Source of the DNA: Lacrimispora xylanisolvens
GTDB taxonomy: Bacteria; Bacillota; Clostridia; Lachnospirales; Lachnospiraceae
Direction of reading: 5' to 3'
DNA: 64,000 nucleotides
Assembly (NCBI GenBank): GCA_017084465.1
Contig: CP070896.1
Coordinates: 4,205,501-4,269,500, forward strand
The notes under the pieces were generated by a model. The model was not told the DNA's origin, did no database searches, and was given only the letters and a program-made list of their open reading frames with translations. The position numbers and the translations under genes are program-made. Shown in pieces: positions 47,878 through 56,245 of the stretch (within the stretch, counting starts at the first letter, position 1; the number at the start of each line of letters is the position of its first letter).

Positions 47878-49626
47878 TTAATATTTATCGAAACTGTCCA
47901 TGCTTCTGGAAGTTGGGTATGATGTTTCTTTATATTCATAGGAGGAGAATGTCTGGCCACCCTTTAATCTGAATTTGCTGACTTCCTGCTGAAGTGTAAC
48001 AGATTGAGCTGCCAGCTCTTCACTGGAGGCAGAGCTTTCTTCTGCAGTTGCTGCGTTGGTCTGTACAACCGAGGATACCTGGGAAAGACCCTGATTAATC
48101 TCTTCAATTGCGATCACCTGCTGAGCAGAGGCGTTTTCGATTTCCTGAATCGCCTGTTCTACCAGCTTGGATTTTTCAGAAACCTCTTTCAGAATTCTTG
48201 CAGCCTCACTTGCCATATGTCCGCCTTCTGACACAGCTTCTACAGAATGCATGATGAGAGTTGCAGTTTCCTGAGCAGCTTCTGCGGATTTAGTAGCAAG
48301 ATTTCGTACTTCATCTGCTACCACAGCAAAGCCTTTTCCAGCATTGCCAGCTCGGGCAGCTTCAATGGCGGCGTTTAAAGCGAGAATGTTTGTCTGGAAT
48401 GCAATATCTTCAATTACCTTTGTAATATTAGAAATTTTCTCGGAAGCAGTGCTGATTTTTTCCATGGCGCCATTTAAATTCTGCATATGGCTGTTGCTTT
48501 CCTGTACACCGGTACCGGTCTGATGTACATAGCCGGCTGCAAGACGGACATTGGTTGCGTTCTGGTCTGCCTGTGTTGCCACGGTGGCAATGGAAGCATT
48601 CAATTCTTCTACAGTTGCTGCCTGCTCGGTGGATCCGGAGGCAAGAGCCTGTGCAGCGGAGGATACCTGCTCTGCGCCGGTATTGACCTGTTCTGCAGCG
48701 GTACTGATCAGAAGAAGTGTTTTATTTAAATCGTTTTCAATTTTACGAAGAGCCAGACCAAGAATATCTTCGTCGGAACGAAGGGGAACTTCCTGAGTAA
48801 AATCACCATTGCTGATCTCTTCCGCAACTAATACCTGCTTGCGGATTCCATGAATCATTTCAGTAAAGGCATTTGCAAGCTGCCCTGTTTCATCCTTGGT
48901 ATCAATTTCATTTAAATCTACATCTACATGTCCCAAAGCGATCTTTAGCAGCCTCAACTACCTGAGTAATCGGTTTGCTGATCATTGCAGAAATTTTAAA
49001 GCTTAAGTATAGGGCTGCACCAGCTCCAGCTGCTACAATAATAATAAGAGTGAGAGTCAGGGCGCCTGCAGTCCTGTCATTATTCTGGCTGGTATCCTGG
49101 GCGGATTCCATACGATTATTAACCAGCTGATTAAAATCTTCAAATATTTTAGCGATTTCATCTTCCTGATCTGTTAAGATAGCCAGAGCCTCTTTGGAGT
49201 TGCCCTGTTTTGCAGCTGCAATTGTTTTATCAATAGCAGGTGTATAGGTATCTGTAAACAGCTGTCGTAATTCTTCTGCAATGAGGATGGTATTTTGGTT
49301 TGTGATACTGGCCTTATAGATATCAAAGCTTTTTAAAATGTTTCCTTATGGGAATTGTATGTCTGTTCCAGCGTTTCTAATTCTTTTGCATCACCGGCAT
49401 AGACAATCATTCCACGGGAGTCAGCGCGTATCTGGTTTAAGCTGGTTGAGGCATTGATCAGCTCTTTTAAAGGCGCTGTCTGGTGTTCATATAAATATGA
49501 ATCCATAGTATTGATACGAACCATGCCGAAAATTCCGACAATTCACACAAATAGTATGATTGCTATCATACTGATAAAGGCTGTGAGTAGCTTTCTTGTA
49601 ATGCTGAAATCCTTGAATTTCTTCAT
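47878..49626 (-). pseudogene. Methyl-accepting chemotaxis protein, interrupted by two frame breaks and one in-frame stop as read
   Basis: Transmembrane chemoreceptor of about 580 residues once repaired. Seen: start MKKFKDFSITRKLLTAFISM and a first helix; an in-frame TGA at 49543-49545; ligand-side helices (four-helix-bundle MCP type) to a break near 49337; second helix TLTLIIIVAAGAGAALYLSF; HAMP start [13 protein letters not shown], break near 48943; then the conserved signalling tip [20 protein letters not shown] followed by [20 protein letters not shown]. The tip is perfectly conserved, so at least some damage may be sequencing error. AGGAGG precedes the ATG. I see no good promoter directly upstream in the present orientation; see the adjacent inverted repeat. 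Confidence 0.85.
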
Positions 49627-49772
49627 ACTGAATTCCTCCTGAGTTTATCTTTTAGTAAAGGTTTGATCTGATCTGGCATGCTCCCAATGAATTCTTACAG
49701 ATGTATTATGAATATAAAATGTGGTCTCTCCCCCCCATACATTCATAGATCCAATTTGTGGACACAAAGTTT

Positions 49773-49789
49773 CGCAGTTTAACCAAAAC
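49773..49789 (+). repeat. Inverted repeat left (IRL) flanking the recombinase gene
   Basis: CGCAGTTTAACCAAAAC, an exact 17-base inverse of the copy at 51180-51196. It lies 147 bases upstream of the chemoreceptor start and 13 bases from the recombinase stop. Confidence 0.88.
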
Positions 49790-49802
49790 TGTGTCATATT
49801 CA

Positions 49803-50987
49803 TTAGAAATCCGCATTTTTACTAGAAAGTTGGTTCTCATTGACGGAGTTTATGACGGCGTATTGTCCAGATTCCATGCTGGCTAAATGCATATTGTTAA
49901 ACCGGTCAATTGCTATTTTTTTCTGTTCCATTAAGGAATGAGCATAAATGTTCATGGTAATGGAAACATTGGAATGTCCTAATATATCACTGATTGTTTT
50001 AATATCAACATTGAGTTCCAATGCACGGGTAGCAAATGTATGGCGTATGGCATGAAACTTGCGGTCTGGCACACCTGCTTTTATTAGTATTTTCTTATAA
50101 AGTTTCTGGAAAGCCCTTGGATCAATAGGAATTTGGCTGCCAGTCATAAAATAGCATGTTTCTTTGCCCGAACGTTGATAATATTCTTTAAATAATGTAA
50201 TAAGAAATGATGGCAGAGGAATCTTCCTTGAAGACGTTCTGCTTTTTGGCGTACCGATTAATAGCAAAGTTTTGTTATCGTCATCAGAAAAATTCTTTGT
50301 TCGGCTAACCGTACGATTAATAAACAGGGTTCCATTTTCAAAATCAAAATCGCACCATTTTAAGGCACAAAGTTCCCCCAGACGTATTCCTGAGTAAAAA
50401 CACAGGACAATCCCCAGTGTTCGTTTATCTGGACAGCCTAAAACTGCTTTTTCGATGAGACACTGCTCTTTCATTGTAAATACCTGTACTTCGTTTTGTT
50501 CTGACTTCGGGAATTTTATGTAATTCAATAATTTGATTGAATCAGGATTATTTTTTAATATTTCTCTGAGGGCAGTTTTATAGACTGCCAGTATCTTTCT
50601 TTTATAAGATTGGGAGATAGAATTGTCGTCATTCATGAATTTTACAAATTCTGAAACCGTATCTTCTGTTAATTGAGAATAATTGCAGCTTGTATAAAAA
50701 GGAATAATATATTTTGTTACACAATGGTAATAGCTTTCGTAAGTAGAAGGTTTTACTCTTTTCACAAGATCGCTGTCCAACCATAACTCAAAAAGTGATG
50801 ATGCGCTCGCCAGAGTTTTCACCTCTTTTTTTATTTTATTTCCATTTTCCTGATAAGATTTAATACTATCTTTCACTTCACGATAGCTTTTTCCATAAAA
50901 ATATTGATATTTTCCATCGATCTTTAATTGCCGGCCTTCCCAACGACCATCTTTGCGTTTATAAATGTTTTCTCCTCTGCGAGGCAT
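49803..50987 (-). CDS. Tyrosine recombinase / site-specific integrase
   Basis: 394-residue phage-integrase family protein. Seen: N-terminal AP2/arm-binding-like segment GENIYKRKDGRWEGRQLKI, a SAM-like core-binding domain (ELWLDSDLVKRVKPSTYESY), and the catalytic domain with Arg in YSGIRLGELCALKW, Lys in GTPKSRTSSRKIPL, His-x-x-Arg in HAIRHTFATRAL, the second His in ILGHSNVSITMNIY and the nucleophile Tyr there. All five catalytic residues are present. It lies wholly between perfect 17-base inverted repeats, not direct repeats, with no phage or conjugation genes around, which suggests DNA inversion rather than integration. Confidence 0.93.
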   Translation of the reverse strand: MPRRGENIYKRKDGRWEGRQLKIDGKYQYFYGKSYREVKDSIKSYQENGNKIKKEVKTLASASSLFELWLDSDLVKRVKPSTYESYYHCVTKYIIPFYTSCNYSQLTEDTVSEFVKFMNDDNSISQSYKRKILAVYKTALREILKNNPDSIKLLNYIKFPKSEQNEVQVFTMKEQCLIEKAVLGCPDKRTLGIVLCFYSGIRLGELCALKWCDFDFENGTLFINRTVSRTKNFSDDDNKTLLLIGTPKSRTSSRKIPLPSFLITLFKEYYQRSGKETCYFMTGSQIPIDPRAFQKLYKKILIKAGVPDRKFHAIRHTFATRALELNVDIKTISDILGHSNVSITMNIYAHSLMEQKKIAIDRFNNMHLASMESGQYAVINSVNENQLSSKNADF

Positions 50988-51113
50988 ATTGATATTACTC
51001 CTTTTCGGGTGACGAGTTTTTTGACGGCGAATAGTTCTTATTCAACTTAAAATGCAATAAATTTTTTTCTTAATGATTCTGTAAATTCAATTATTAATGT
51101 TGTTTTGTTTGTA

Positions 51114-51143
51114 TTGACAAACAATAATGTCGTATTATATAAT
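51114..51143 (+). promoter_or_regulatory. Consensus promoter pointing out of the invertible segment
   Basis: TTGACA at 51114-51119 and TATAAT at 51138-51143 with an 18-base spacer, start expected near 51150. It faces right, toward the right inverted repeat, away from the recombinase gene. Mirror inversion would place it at about 49826-49855 facing the chemoreceptor gene. Confidence 0.78.
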
Positions 51144-51173
51144 GGATCGTGTCGAAATTAGTCTGAAAATGGT

Positions 51174-51204
51174 GGCGTGGTTTTGGTTAAACTGCGCCTT
51201 TTTT
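51174..51204 (+). terminator. Intrinsic terminator overlapping the right inverted repeat
   Basis: GGCGTGGTTT at 51174-51183 pairs with AAACTGCGCC at 51189-51198 (two G-T wobbles), loop TGGTT, followed by TTTTTTATT. Part of the left arm is inside the inverted segment, while the last stem bases and the T tract are outside, so inversion would dismantle it. The next 225 bases up to the NUDIX gene are AT-rich with no gene that I can see. Confidence 0.75.
51180..51196 (-). repeat. Inverted repeat right (IRR) flanking the recombinase gene
   Basis: GTTTTGGTTAAACTGCG on the plus strand, the exact inverse of 49773-49789. The two enclose 1424 bp including both repeats. Confidence 0.88.
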
Positions 51205-51451
51205 ATTATAAATAGTGTTATATTTACAAAATTAACACATGTAAAAAATAGGTTTTAGTTTACTCAATTGATATCCATTATCAGTATACAATGACTGATT
51301 TATATTGAACAAATCATATAATCAGATATCATTATAACGATTTTTTGGAAATTTGCTATATCTAAATTTTACCATTTTTTTACTTTTGCCATGATTCATT
51401 TCATGATACGATTGAATCAGTAGAAGGAATATGGAGAGGATATTAAAAATC

Positions 51452-51907
51452 ATGGTGACGCAGGTTAAATTTTATGATAAGGCAGAGGATAAGAAATTGA
51501 AGTTTGCAGTAATTATTTCCAGAAGTAAGGGGAAATGGGTTTTTTGCAGACACAAAGACAGAGATACATATGAAGTCCCGGGGGGACACCGGGAAGAGTC
51601 TGAAAATATCAACGATACTGCCAGGAGGGAACTTTGGGAAGAAACCGGTGCAGTAGAATTTGATATGATTCCATTGTGTGTATATTCTGTATGCGGTGAG
51701 ACCAGAGATGGAGAGTGTTTAAAGGAGGAAAGCCTTGGCATGCTTTACTATGCTGAAATATATTCCTTTGAAGAGGAGCTCCATCATGAAATTGCAGAAG
51801 TAATCATCACAGAGCAGATGCCAGAGAATTGGACCTATCCTGATATTCAGCCATTGCTGATGGAAAAGTATAAGGAAATTGCATTTGACATGTGTCAGGA
51901 TCTGTGA
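51452..51907 (+). CDS. NUDIX hydrolase
   Basis: About 151 residues. Seen: the Nudix box from GHREESENINDTARRELWEE to TGA (G-x5-E-x7-R-E-x2-E-E-x-G-x), with VPGG just before it, so it hydrolyses a nucleoside diphosphate linked to another moiety, possibly an oxidised dNTP. Substrate not readable. GGAGAGGA at 51433-51440 fits ATG 51452; ATG 51431 in frame is too close to its own upstream site. No strong promoter seen within the preceding 100 bases. Confidence 0.87.
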   Translation: MVTQVKFYDKAEDKKLKFAVIISRSKGKWVFCRHKDRDTYEVPGGHREESENINDTARRELWEETGAVEFDMIPLCVYSVCGETRDGECLKEESLGMLYYAEIYSFEEELHHEIAEVIITEQMPENWTYPDIQPLLMEKYKEIAFDMCQDL

Positions 51908-51950
51908 TAATCTGTTACCTATTAATATAACTGCAGAGGTGGCTATGATG

Positions 51951-52112
51951 AATCGTAATCAACAAATTTCCATGTTGAATAGGGACGACGATTGATAGCG
52001 CTTGTATCTTTGAATTGCTCATAGGTACAAGCGCTTTCGTTGCTGTGCCTATGTGGAAAGAATAGAATTCGGAACCGCATTGGTGGATCGTACTCATCCG
52101 TGTGGTTCTATT
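51951..52112 (+). promoter_or_regulatory. Structured leader upstream of the AspRS gene
   Basis: Three hairpins in a row with no coding gene. First, AATCGT 51951-51956 with ACGATT 51988-51993, enclosing CAACA/TGTTG. Second, a 10-bp stem AGCGCTTGTA 51997-52006 with TACAAGCGCT 52026-52035. Third, GAACCGCA 52072-52079 with TGTGGTTC 52101-52108 and inner GGAT/ATCC, followed by TATTTATT. The third resembles a terminator. A canonical T-box sequence is not present. The 52113-52150 stretch carries only a ribosome site. Confidence 0.5.
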
Positions 52113-52150
52113 TATTACCCATACGGACACTCTTGAAAGGTGGTGATCGT

Positions 52151-52231
52151 GTGGGACATATGGATGATGTCCTTATGGATGGAATGGGATGGTTTGAAGT
52201 TGCATTCTATGAATCCTGGAGGAAAAAATAA
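52151..52231 (+). CDS. Possible 26-residue ORF coupled to the AspRS gene
   Basis: GTG 52151 has AAGGTGG 6 bases upstream. The peptide begins VGHMDDVLMDGMGWFEVAFY and ends ESWRKK; its TAA overlaps the AspRS ATG, which would couple translation. Three Asp residues are clustered early, which could suit leader-peptide attenuation, but this is weak. No homologue recognised. Confidence 0.4.
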   Translation: MGHMDDVLMDGMGWFEVAFYESWRKK

Positions 52232-53556
52232 TGAAGAATATTGTTGGAATGATTGAAAAAACAACCGTTGAGGCCGGAGATCTGGCAAATCATCTGAATG
52301 AAGAGATAAAAATTCATGGAAGTATATATAAAATAAGAAAAATGAGCGGGTTCGCATTTATCCTGTTAAGAACTAAACGAAATGTGGTCCAATGTATCTA
52401 CAGCAATGAGTATTCTATGTTTGAACTGGAAGAATTGACAGAGGAGAGCTGCGTAATTGCAACGGCTCAGGTGATTCCGGAAGAAAGGTCGAAGGCAGGG
52501 TTTGAGCTCCGGCTCCTTCAGGTGGAAATCTTATCAAAACCGCATCAGCAGAGTCCCATTGTGATTAATAATAAACGAGTGGACACTTCCCTTGAAAATC
52601 TTCTTAATTTCAGACCTGTTACTTTGCGTAATGAGAAAGAACGGGCTATATTTTTATTGCAGGAGGGGATTACACTGGGAATTCGTGAGTTTTTGAAAAA
52701 GGAGAATTTTACAGAAATCCACTCACCGAAAATTGTTCATGCAGGCGCAGAGGGAGGGGCCAATATTTTCCGATTCGATTATTTTGGCAAGGAGGCATAT
52801 CTTGCCCAGAGTCCTCAGTTTTATAAGCAGATGATGGTAGGAGTCTATGAACGGGTATTTGAAATCGCTCCCGTATTCCGGGCAGAAAAGCATGATACCT
52901 CAAGGCATCTCAATGAATACACAAGTGTGGACTTTGAGATGGGATATATTAAAAATTTTGAAGACATTATGGAAATGGAAACTGCCATGCTTCGTCATGT
53001 GATAGAGGTACTGGAATCCGATTATGAAGAAGAACGGCGGATATTAAATGTAAAGCTACCTTATATTAAAGAAATTCCATCAATTAAATTTTTGGAGGCA
53101 AAAGAATTAATTTCCGTAAAATTTAACAGACCAATCGTGGATTTTGATGATTTTGAACCGGAAGAGGAAAAATTACTTTCCCAGATTATGAAAGAAGAAA
53201 CAGGGAGTGATTTTGTATTTGTCACCCATTATCCAAGCAGGAAAAGACCATTTTATGCCATGGACAGCATAGAAAATAAAGAAGAAACAGAAAGCTTTGA
53301 CTTACTGTTTAAAGGGCTTGAGATTACTACAGGCGGACAGAGAATTCATAACTATGAGCAGCAGTTAAATAAAATGAAGAAGAGGGAAATGAATACTGAA
53401 TCATTTGAAAGCTATCTGATGATGCATAAATACGGTATGCCGCCCCACGGAGGTCTGGGACTTGGGCTGGAACGTTTTACCAGCAGATTACTTGACCAGG
53501 ATAATGTACGTCTGTCTTCTCTTTTCCCAAGAGATTTAAACAGAGTAACACCATAA
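52231..53556 (+). CDS. Archaeal-type aspartyl-tRNA synthetase (AspRS2, possibly non-discriminating)
   Basis: Class IIb aminoacyl-tRNA synthetase of 441 residues, shorter than bacterial AspS (about 590) and lacking its insertion domain. Seen: N-terminal OB-fold anticodon domain, motif 1 region IREFLKKENFTEIHSPKI, AEGGANIFRFDYFGKEAYLA, motif 2 FRAEKHDTSRHLNEYTSVDF, and motif 3 MPPHGGLGLGLERFTSRLL. Bacteria with this form usually also have normal AspRS and GatCAB, and use AspRS2 to load tRNA-Asn. Which tRNA is charged here cannot be told. GGAGG lies before the ATG. Confidence 0.88.
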   Translation: MKNIVGMIEKTTVEAGDLANHLNEEIKIHGSIYKIRKMSGFAFILLRTKRNVVQCIYSNEYSMFELEELTEESCVIATAQVIPEERSKAGFELRLLQVEILSKPHQQSPIVINNKRVDTSLENLLNFRPVTLRNEKERAIFLLQEGITLGIREFLKKENFTEIHSPKIVHAGAEGGANIFRFDYFGKEAYLAQSPQFYKQMMVGVYERVFEIAPVFRAEKHDTSRHLNEYTSVDFEMGYIKNFEDIMEMETAMLRHVIEVLESDYEEERRILNVKLPYIKEIPSIKFLEAKELISVKFNRPIVDFDDFEPEEEKLLSQIMKEETGSDFVFVTHYPSRKRPFYAMDSIENKEETESFDLLFKGLEITTGGQRIHNYEQQLNKMKKREMNTESFESYLMMHKYGMPPHGGLGLGLERFTSRLLDQDNVRLSSLFPRDLNRVTP

Positions 53557-53569
53557 GAAATTTTTAATA

Positions 53570-53620
53570 CAGTTTCATAAGCTGCGCTACTGAATGAGGC
53601 TGGCTTATGAAACTGTTTCT
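53570..53620. terminator. Terminator between AspRS and methyltransferase genes
   Basis: CAGTTTCATAAGC at 53570-53582 pairs perfectly with GCTTATGAAACTG at 53603-53615 (13 bp, 20-base loop), with TTTCTT after the stem on the plus strand. Confidence 0.8.
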
Positions 53621-53627
53621 TCCATAA

Positions 53628-54209
53628 TTATAGGGTATAGCGGTAGATGGCATTAAAACGGTCATTTCTATAAGGATCATAAAAGCCGTCGCTGATTTCC
53701 CAGCCTTCAAATTCATCCTTTGTAAACAGTAGATGTTCCTCGCGATGAGAACGAATGGGAAGTTCACCGATAAGCACACTTTTTTTCGCAACTCTTAACA
53801 GCTCGCTTGTGGCCTTTTTCGCATATTCCTTATTGTCAAAATAGAGATAAACACCATAACAGATCACCTTATCGAAGTAATGATCCTTAAACGGTAAATC
53901 GGCAGCTTCTCCGGTGAGCACTGAATTGTGCAGTATCTCAATGTGTTTTTTTACCAGTGTATGGGAATAATCCATTCCTGTGTAATCGCAGTCCAGGTAT
54001 TGGGCAAGGGCACCTGCGCCGCAGCCAACTTCTAAGACCTTGTCACTTTTTTGTATATCCAGCCGTTTGGTTATCTGACGTGCTACTTCCTCCATATCTA
54101 CCTGAGTTGCTTCATAGCCGTCAAAGGCGAGTAAATCATTTCCCTCTGCTTTTCCTTTTCTTACCCAGATCTGCTTCCATGTTTCGTTTGCTGTTTCCTG
54201 TGCATTCAT
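53628..54209 (-). CDS. Class I SAM-dependent methyltransferase
   Basis: 193 residues, Rossmann-type methyltransferase. Seen: motif I VLEVGCGAGALAQYL, acidic end of strand 2 in YTGMDYSH, motif II-like FKDHYFDKVICYGVYLYF, then a conserved C-terminal strand region. It belongs to the small-molecule methyltransferase_11 group; substrate unknown. Shares orientation and a short gap with the fused transferase upstream, so it may act on the same compound. Confidence 0.82.
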   Translation of the reverse strand: MNAQETANETWKQIWVRKGKAEGNDLLAFDGYEATQVDMEEVARQITKRLDIQKSDKVLEVGCGAGALAQYLDCDYTGMDYSHTLVKKHIEILHNSVLTGEAADLPFKDHYFDKVICYGVYLYFDNKEYAKKATSELLRVAKKSVLIGELPIRSHREEHLLFTKDEFEGWEISDGFYDPYRNDRFNAIYRYTL

Positions 54210-54227
54210 TTTAACTACCTCCTGAAA

Positions 54228-56036
54228 TTATCGTAATATATGTTTTAGTGCGTCACATAGGCGCTTGTTATCTTCTTTAATTCTTACTGCGATCCGGATA
54301 CATTCTCTTCCTTCCATACCTGGTTTGTGGGAGAGATCCTTCACAAGAATGTTGTATCGGTTTAAAAGCAGCTCGGCGATCTGATGGGCAGAGCAGCCGT
54401 CCTTTACCTCGCAGAGTATAAAATTAGCCTGGGACGGGTACAGGGTCAGCTGTCTTATGGAACCCAGTAAACTGTACATTTCGTCTCTTGTCTCTAAAAA
54501 TTGTTTTAGGGCATCCCGGTAGTCCCCCTGATACTTTTCAAATATCTGAAGAAAGTATTCTGCAAGAGAATTAATATTCCAGATGGGAAGCTCCTTTCGT
54601 ACAAGAGCAATGATATCCGGATCTGCACAGGTCAGGATTCCAAGCCGTAATCCCGGTACACCATAGGATTTTGAAATACTTTTTATCAGAACCAGATTCT
54701 CATTGGCGTTTAAGATCTCCGGTGTCATAAAAGACGGTTCTTTTTCTTTATCAGAAAAATCCAGAAAGGATTCATCTAAAATCAGCAGAGCATTCCGGTC
54801 CTTGCAAAACTGTGCCAGTTTTTGAACATCTTCTTTTTTTATGTAGTTTCCGCTGGGATTATCCGGATTTACTAAAACAAGTGCGGATAGTTCCTTATCG
54901 CTGTAAAAATCCATAAGGTTTTCAGCTGTATAGGAAAAATCTCTGGAGGATACGGTATAAGGGATGACTGAGGCGGCACAGTTTTCATATTCAGCAAAAG
55001 ATGGGCGTAAAACTCCCACTGGTTTTTCAAAGCTGCGAAGAAGGGGTTTTATCAGTTCTGTGGCCCCATTTCCTGTCAGTACCTGGTTTTTATCAAGTCC
55101 CAGGGATTTAGCAGCCAGAAGGTTATTAATATCAAGTCCGGAAGGATAGCTGGTCGTAAGGATTTCGAAGCTGGCCTTGATCTCTCCCATAAGACGGCTG
55201 TTTGGGAAATAAGGATTTACCAGATAGCAGAAATCCAACAGACCCGGATAGCGCCAGTATCCACCGTAGCGTTCAGACAGGCGGAGCAGTCTGCTTTGGG
55301 AGTCTGTGAAAATGGATTCTGCAATATCCAGATCCTGCTCGTCATCAATTTCGTACCAGAAACCATTTTCCAGGCGGGAAGCCTTTAAATCGTGATCATC
55401 CAATAGGGAAATGACTTTCAGTACCTGCTCATAGTAGGCGTTATTTCCCAATGCCTTGCTATATGCCTCTAGGAAGGGGACATAATGGGTGGAGGAGAAG
55501 TTCTGGCTGAATTTGTAGATATTGACCGTTTTATAGTAGGAATGAATGTCTTCGAAGCGGAAGTCTTTTCTGGTTAAGAACTTCATGATATTGTCCTGCT
55601 GGTCAATCAGTACAACGGTGCCGTCCATCCAGCTTTCAAAGGGTGCAGTTAAAGCCAGATTGGGGCGGGGGTCTTTAATAATCTGGGTTAAAACCTCCTG
55701 TTCAAATATTAAGTCCGATTCCAGAAGCAGGGTGTCGTCTTCCAGGAGACAGTCCTTGGCAAGATAAAGGGAATAGATGTTGTTGGTGGTTTCGTAAACC
55801 GGATTATCAATAAAGACTACCGGTGTCCGGAGGGAAAGGGATTCCACAAAGGAACGCAGAAGTTCTCCTTTATGACCAGTCACAAGAATAATTTTTTCCA
55901 GGTCATATTGGTCAAGCTGCCTTAACATTCGTTCAATTAGCGGAATCTTGTTGACAGGTACCATACATTTGGGCTGATGCTCGGTTAACTGTTTTAGTCG
56001 CCGTCCCATACCGGCAGCCAGAATGATTGCTTGCAT
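54228..56036 (-). CDS. Fused sugar/phospho-alcohol nucleotidyltransferase and PLP-dependent aminotransferase
   Basis: 602 residues, two enzymes in one chain. Residues 1-240: NTP transferase of the LicC/PntC type, MQAIILAAGMGRRLKQLTEH with PKCMVPVNKIPLIERML, and metal-site LLLESDLIFEQ. Residues about 245-602: class I/II aminotransferase or CobD/HisC-like decarboxylase, GNGATELIKPLLRS, LVNPDNPSGNYIKK, LDESFLDFSD, and the PLP Lys in IKSISKSYGVPGLRLGIL. Similar fusions activate choline- or aminoethylphosphonate-like head groups with CTP. No PepM or other phosphonate gene is in the window, so the product is unknown. Confidence 0.85.
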   Translation of the reverse strand: MQAIILAAGMGRRLKQLTEHQPKCMVPVNKIPLIERMLRQLDQYDLEKIILVTGHKGELLRSFVESLSLRTPVVFIDNPVYETTNNIYSLYLAKDCLLEDDTLLLESDLIFEQEVLTQIIKDPRPNLALTAPFESWMDGTVVLIDQQDNIMKFLTRKDFRFEDIHSYYKTVNIYKFSQNFSSTHYVPFLEAYSKALGNNAYYEQVLKVISLLDDHDLKASRLENGFWYEIDDEQDLDIAESIFTDSQSRLLRLSERYGGYWRYPGLLDFCYLVNPYFPNSRLMGEIKASFEILTTSYPSGLDINNLLAAKSLGLDKNQVLTGNGATELIKPLLRSFEKPVGVLRPSFAEYENCAASVIPYTVSSRDFSYTAENLMDFYSDKELSALVLVNPDNPSGNYIKKEDVQKLAQFCKDRNALLILDESFLDFSDKEKEPSFMTPEILNANENLVLIKSISKSYGVPGLRLGILTCADPDIIALVRKELPIWNINSLAEYFLQIFEKYQGDYRDALKQFLETRDEMYSLLGSIRQLTLYPSQANFILCEVKDGCSAHQIAELLLNRYNILVKDLSHKPGMEGRECIRIAVRIKEDNKRLCDALKHILR

Positions 56037-56179
56037 AGGCTCCTCCTTTAATGTTCAAAAAGTAAAATATCTCTAAATTTATGAACATAATAGCAGTTTA
56101 AAAATTGATTGTCAAGAGTGAAGACAGGGAAAAAGAAAAATTTTATCATTGGAAACAGGAAACGGTTTTCAATTTCGCC

Positions 56180-56207
56180 TTGACATTTAAAGGGAGAGTG
56201 CTATAAT
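56180..56207 (+). promoter_or_regulatory. Promoter of the zinc operon
   Basis: TTGACA at 56180-56185 and TATAAT at 56202-56207 with a 16-base spacer. Just downstream GAAAATGATTTC (56210-56221) is an imperfect GAAA-n4-TTTC dyad that might be a Fur/Zur operator; this part is weak. Confidence 0.75.
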
Positions 56208-56245
56208 ATGAAAATGATTTCTGATTTCGAAAATAGGGGATGAAT

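Noticed and set aside
49773..51196. Integrated phage, plasmid or ICE with att sites
   Set aside because: The flanking repeats are inverted, not direct, and no excisionase, relaxase, replication or phage structural gene is near the recombinase.
51908..52230. T-box riboswitch upstream of the AspRS gene
   Set aside because: The GGAACCGC segment is similar to part of a T-box, but the bases before it do not give the UGGC needed for tRNA-Asp or tRNA-Asn, and a proper stem I is not convincing.
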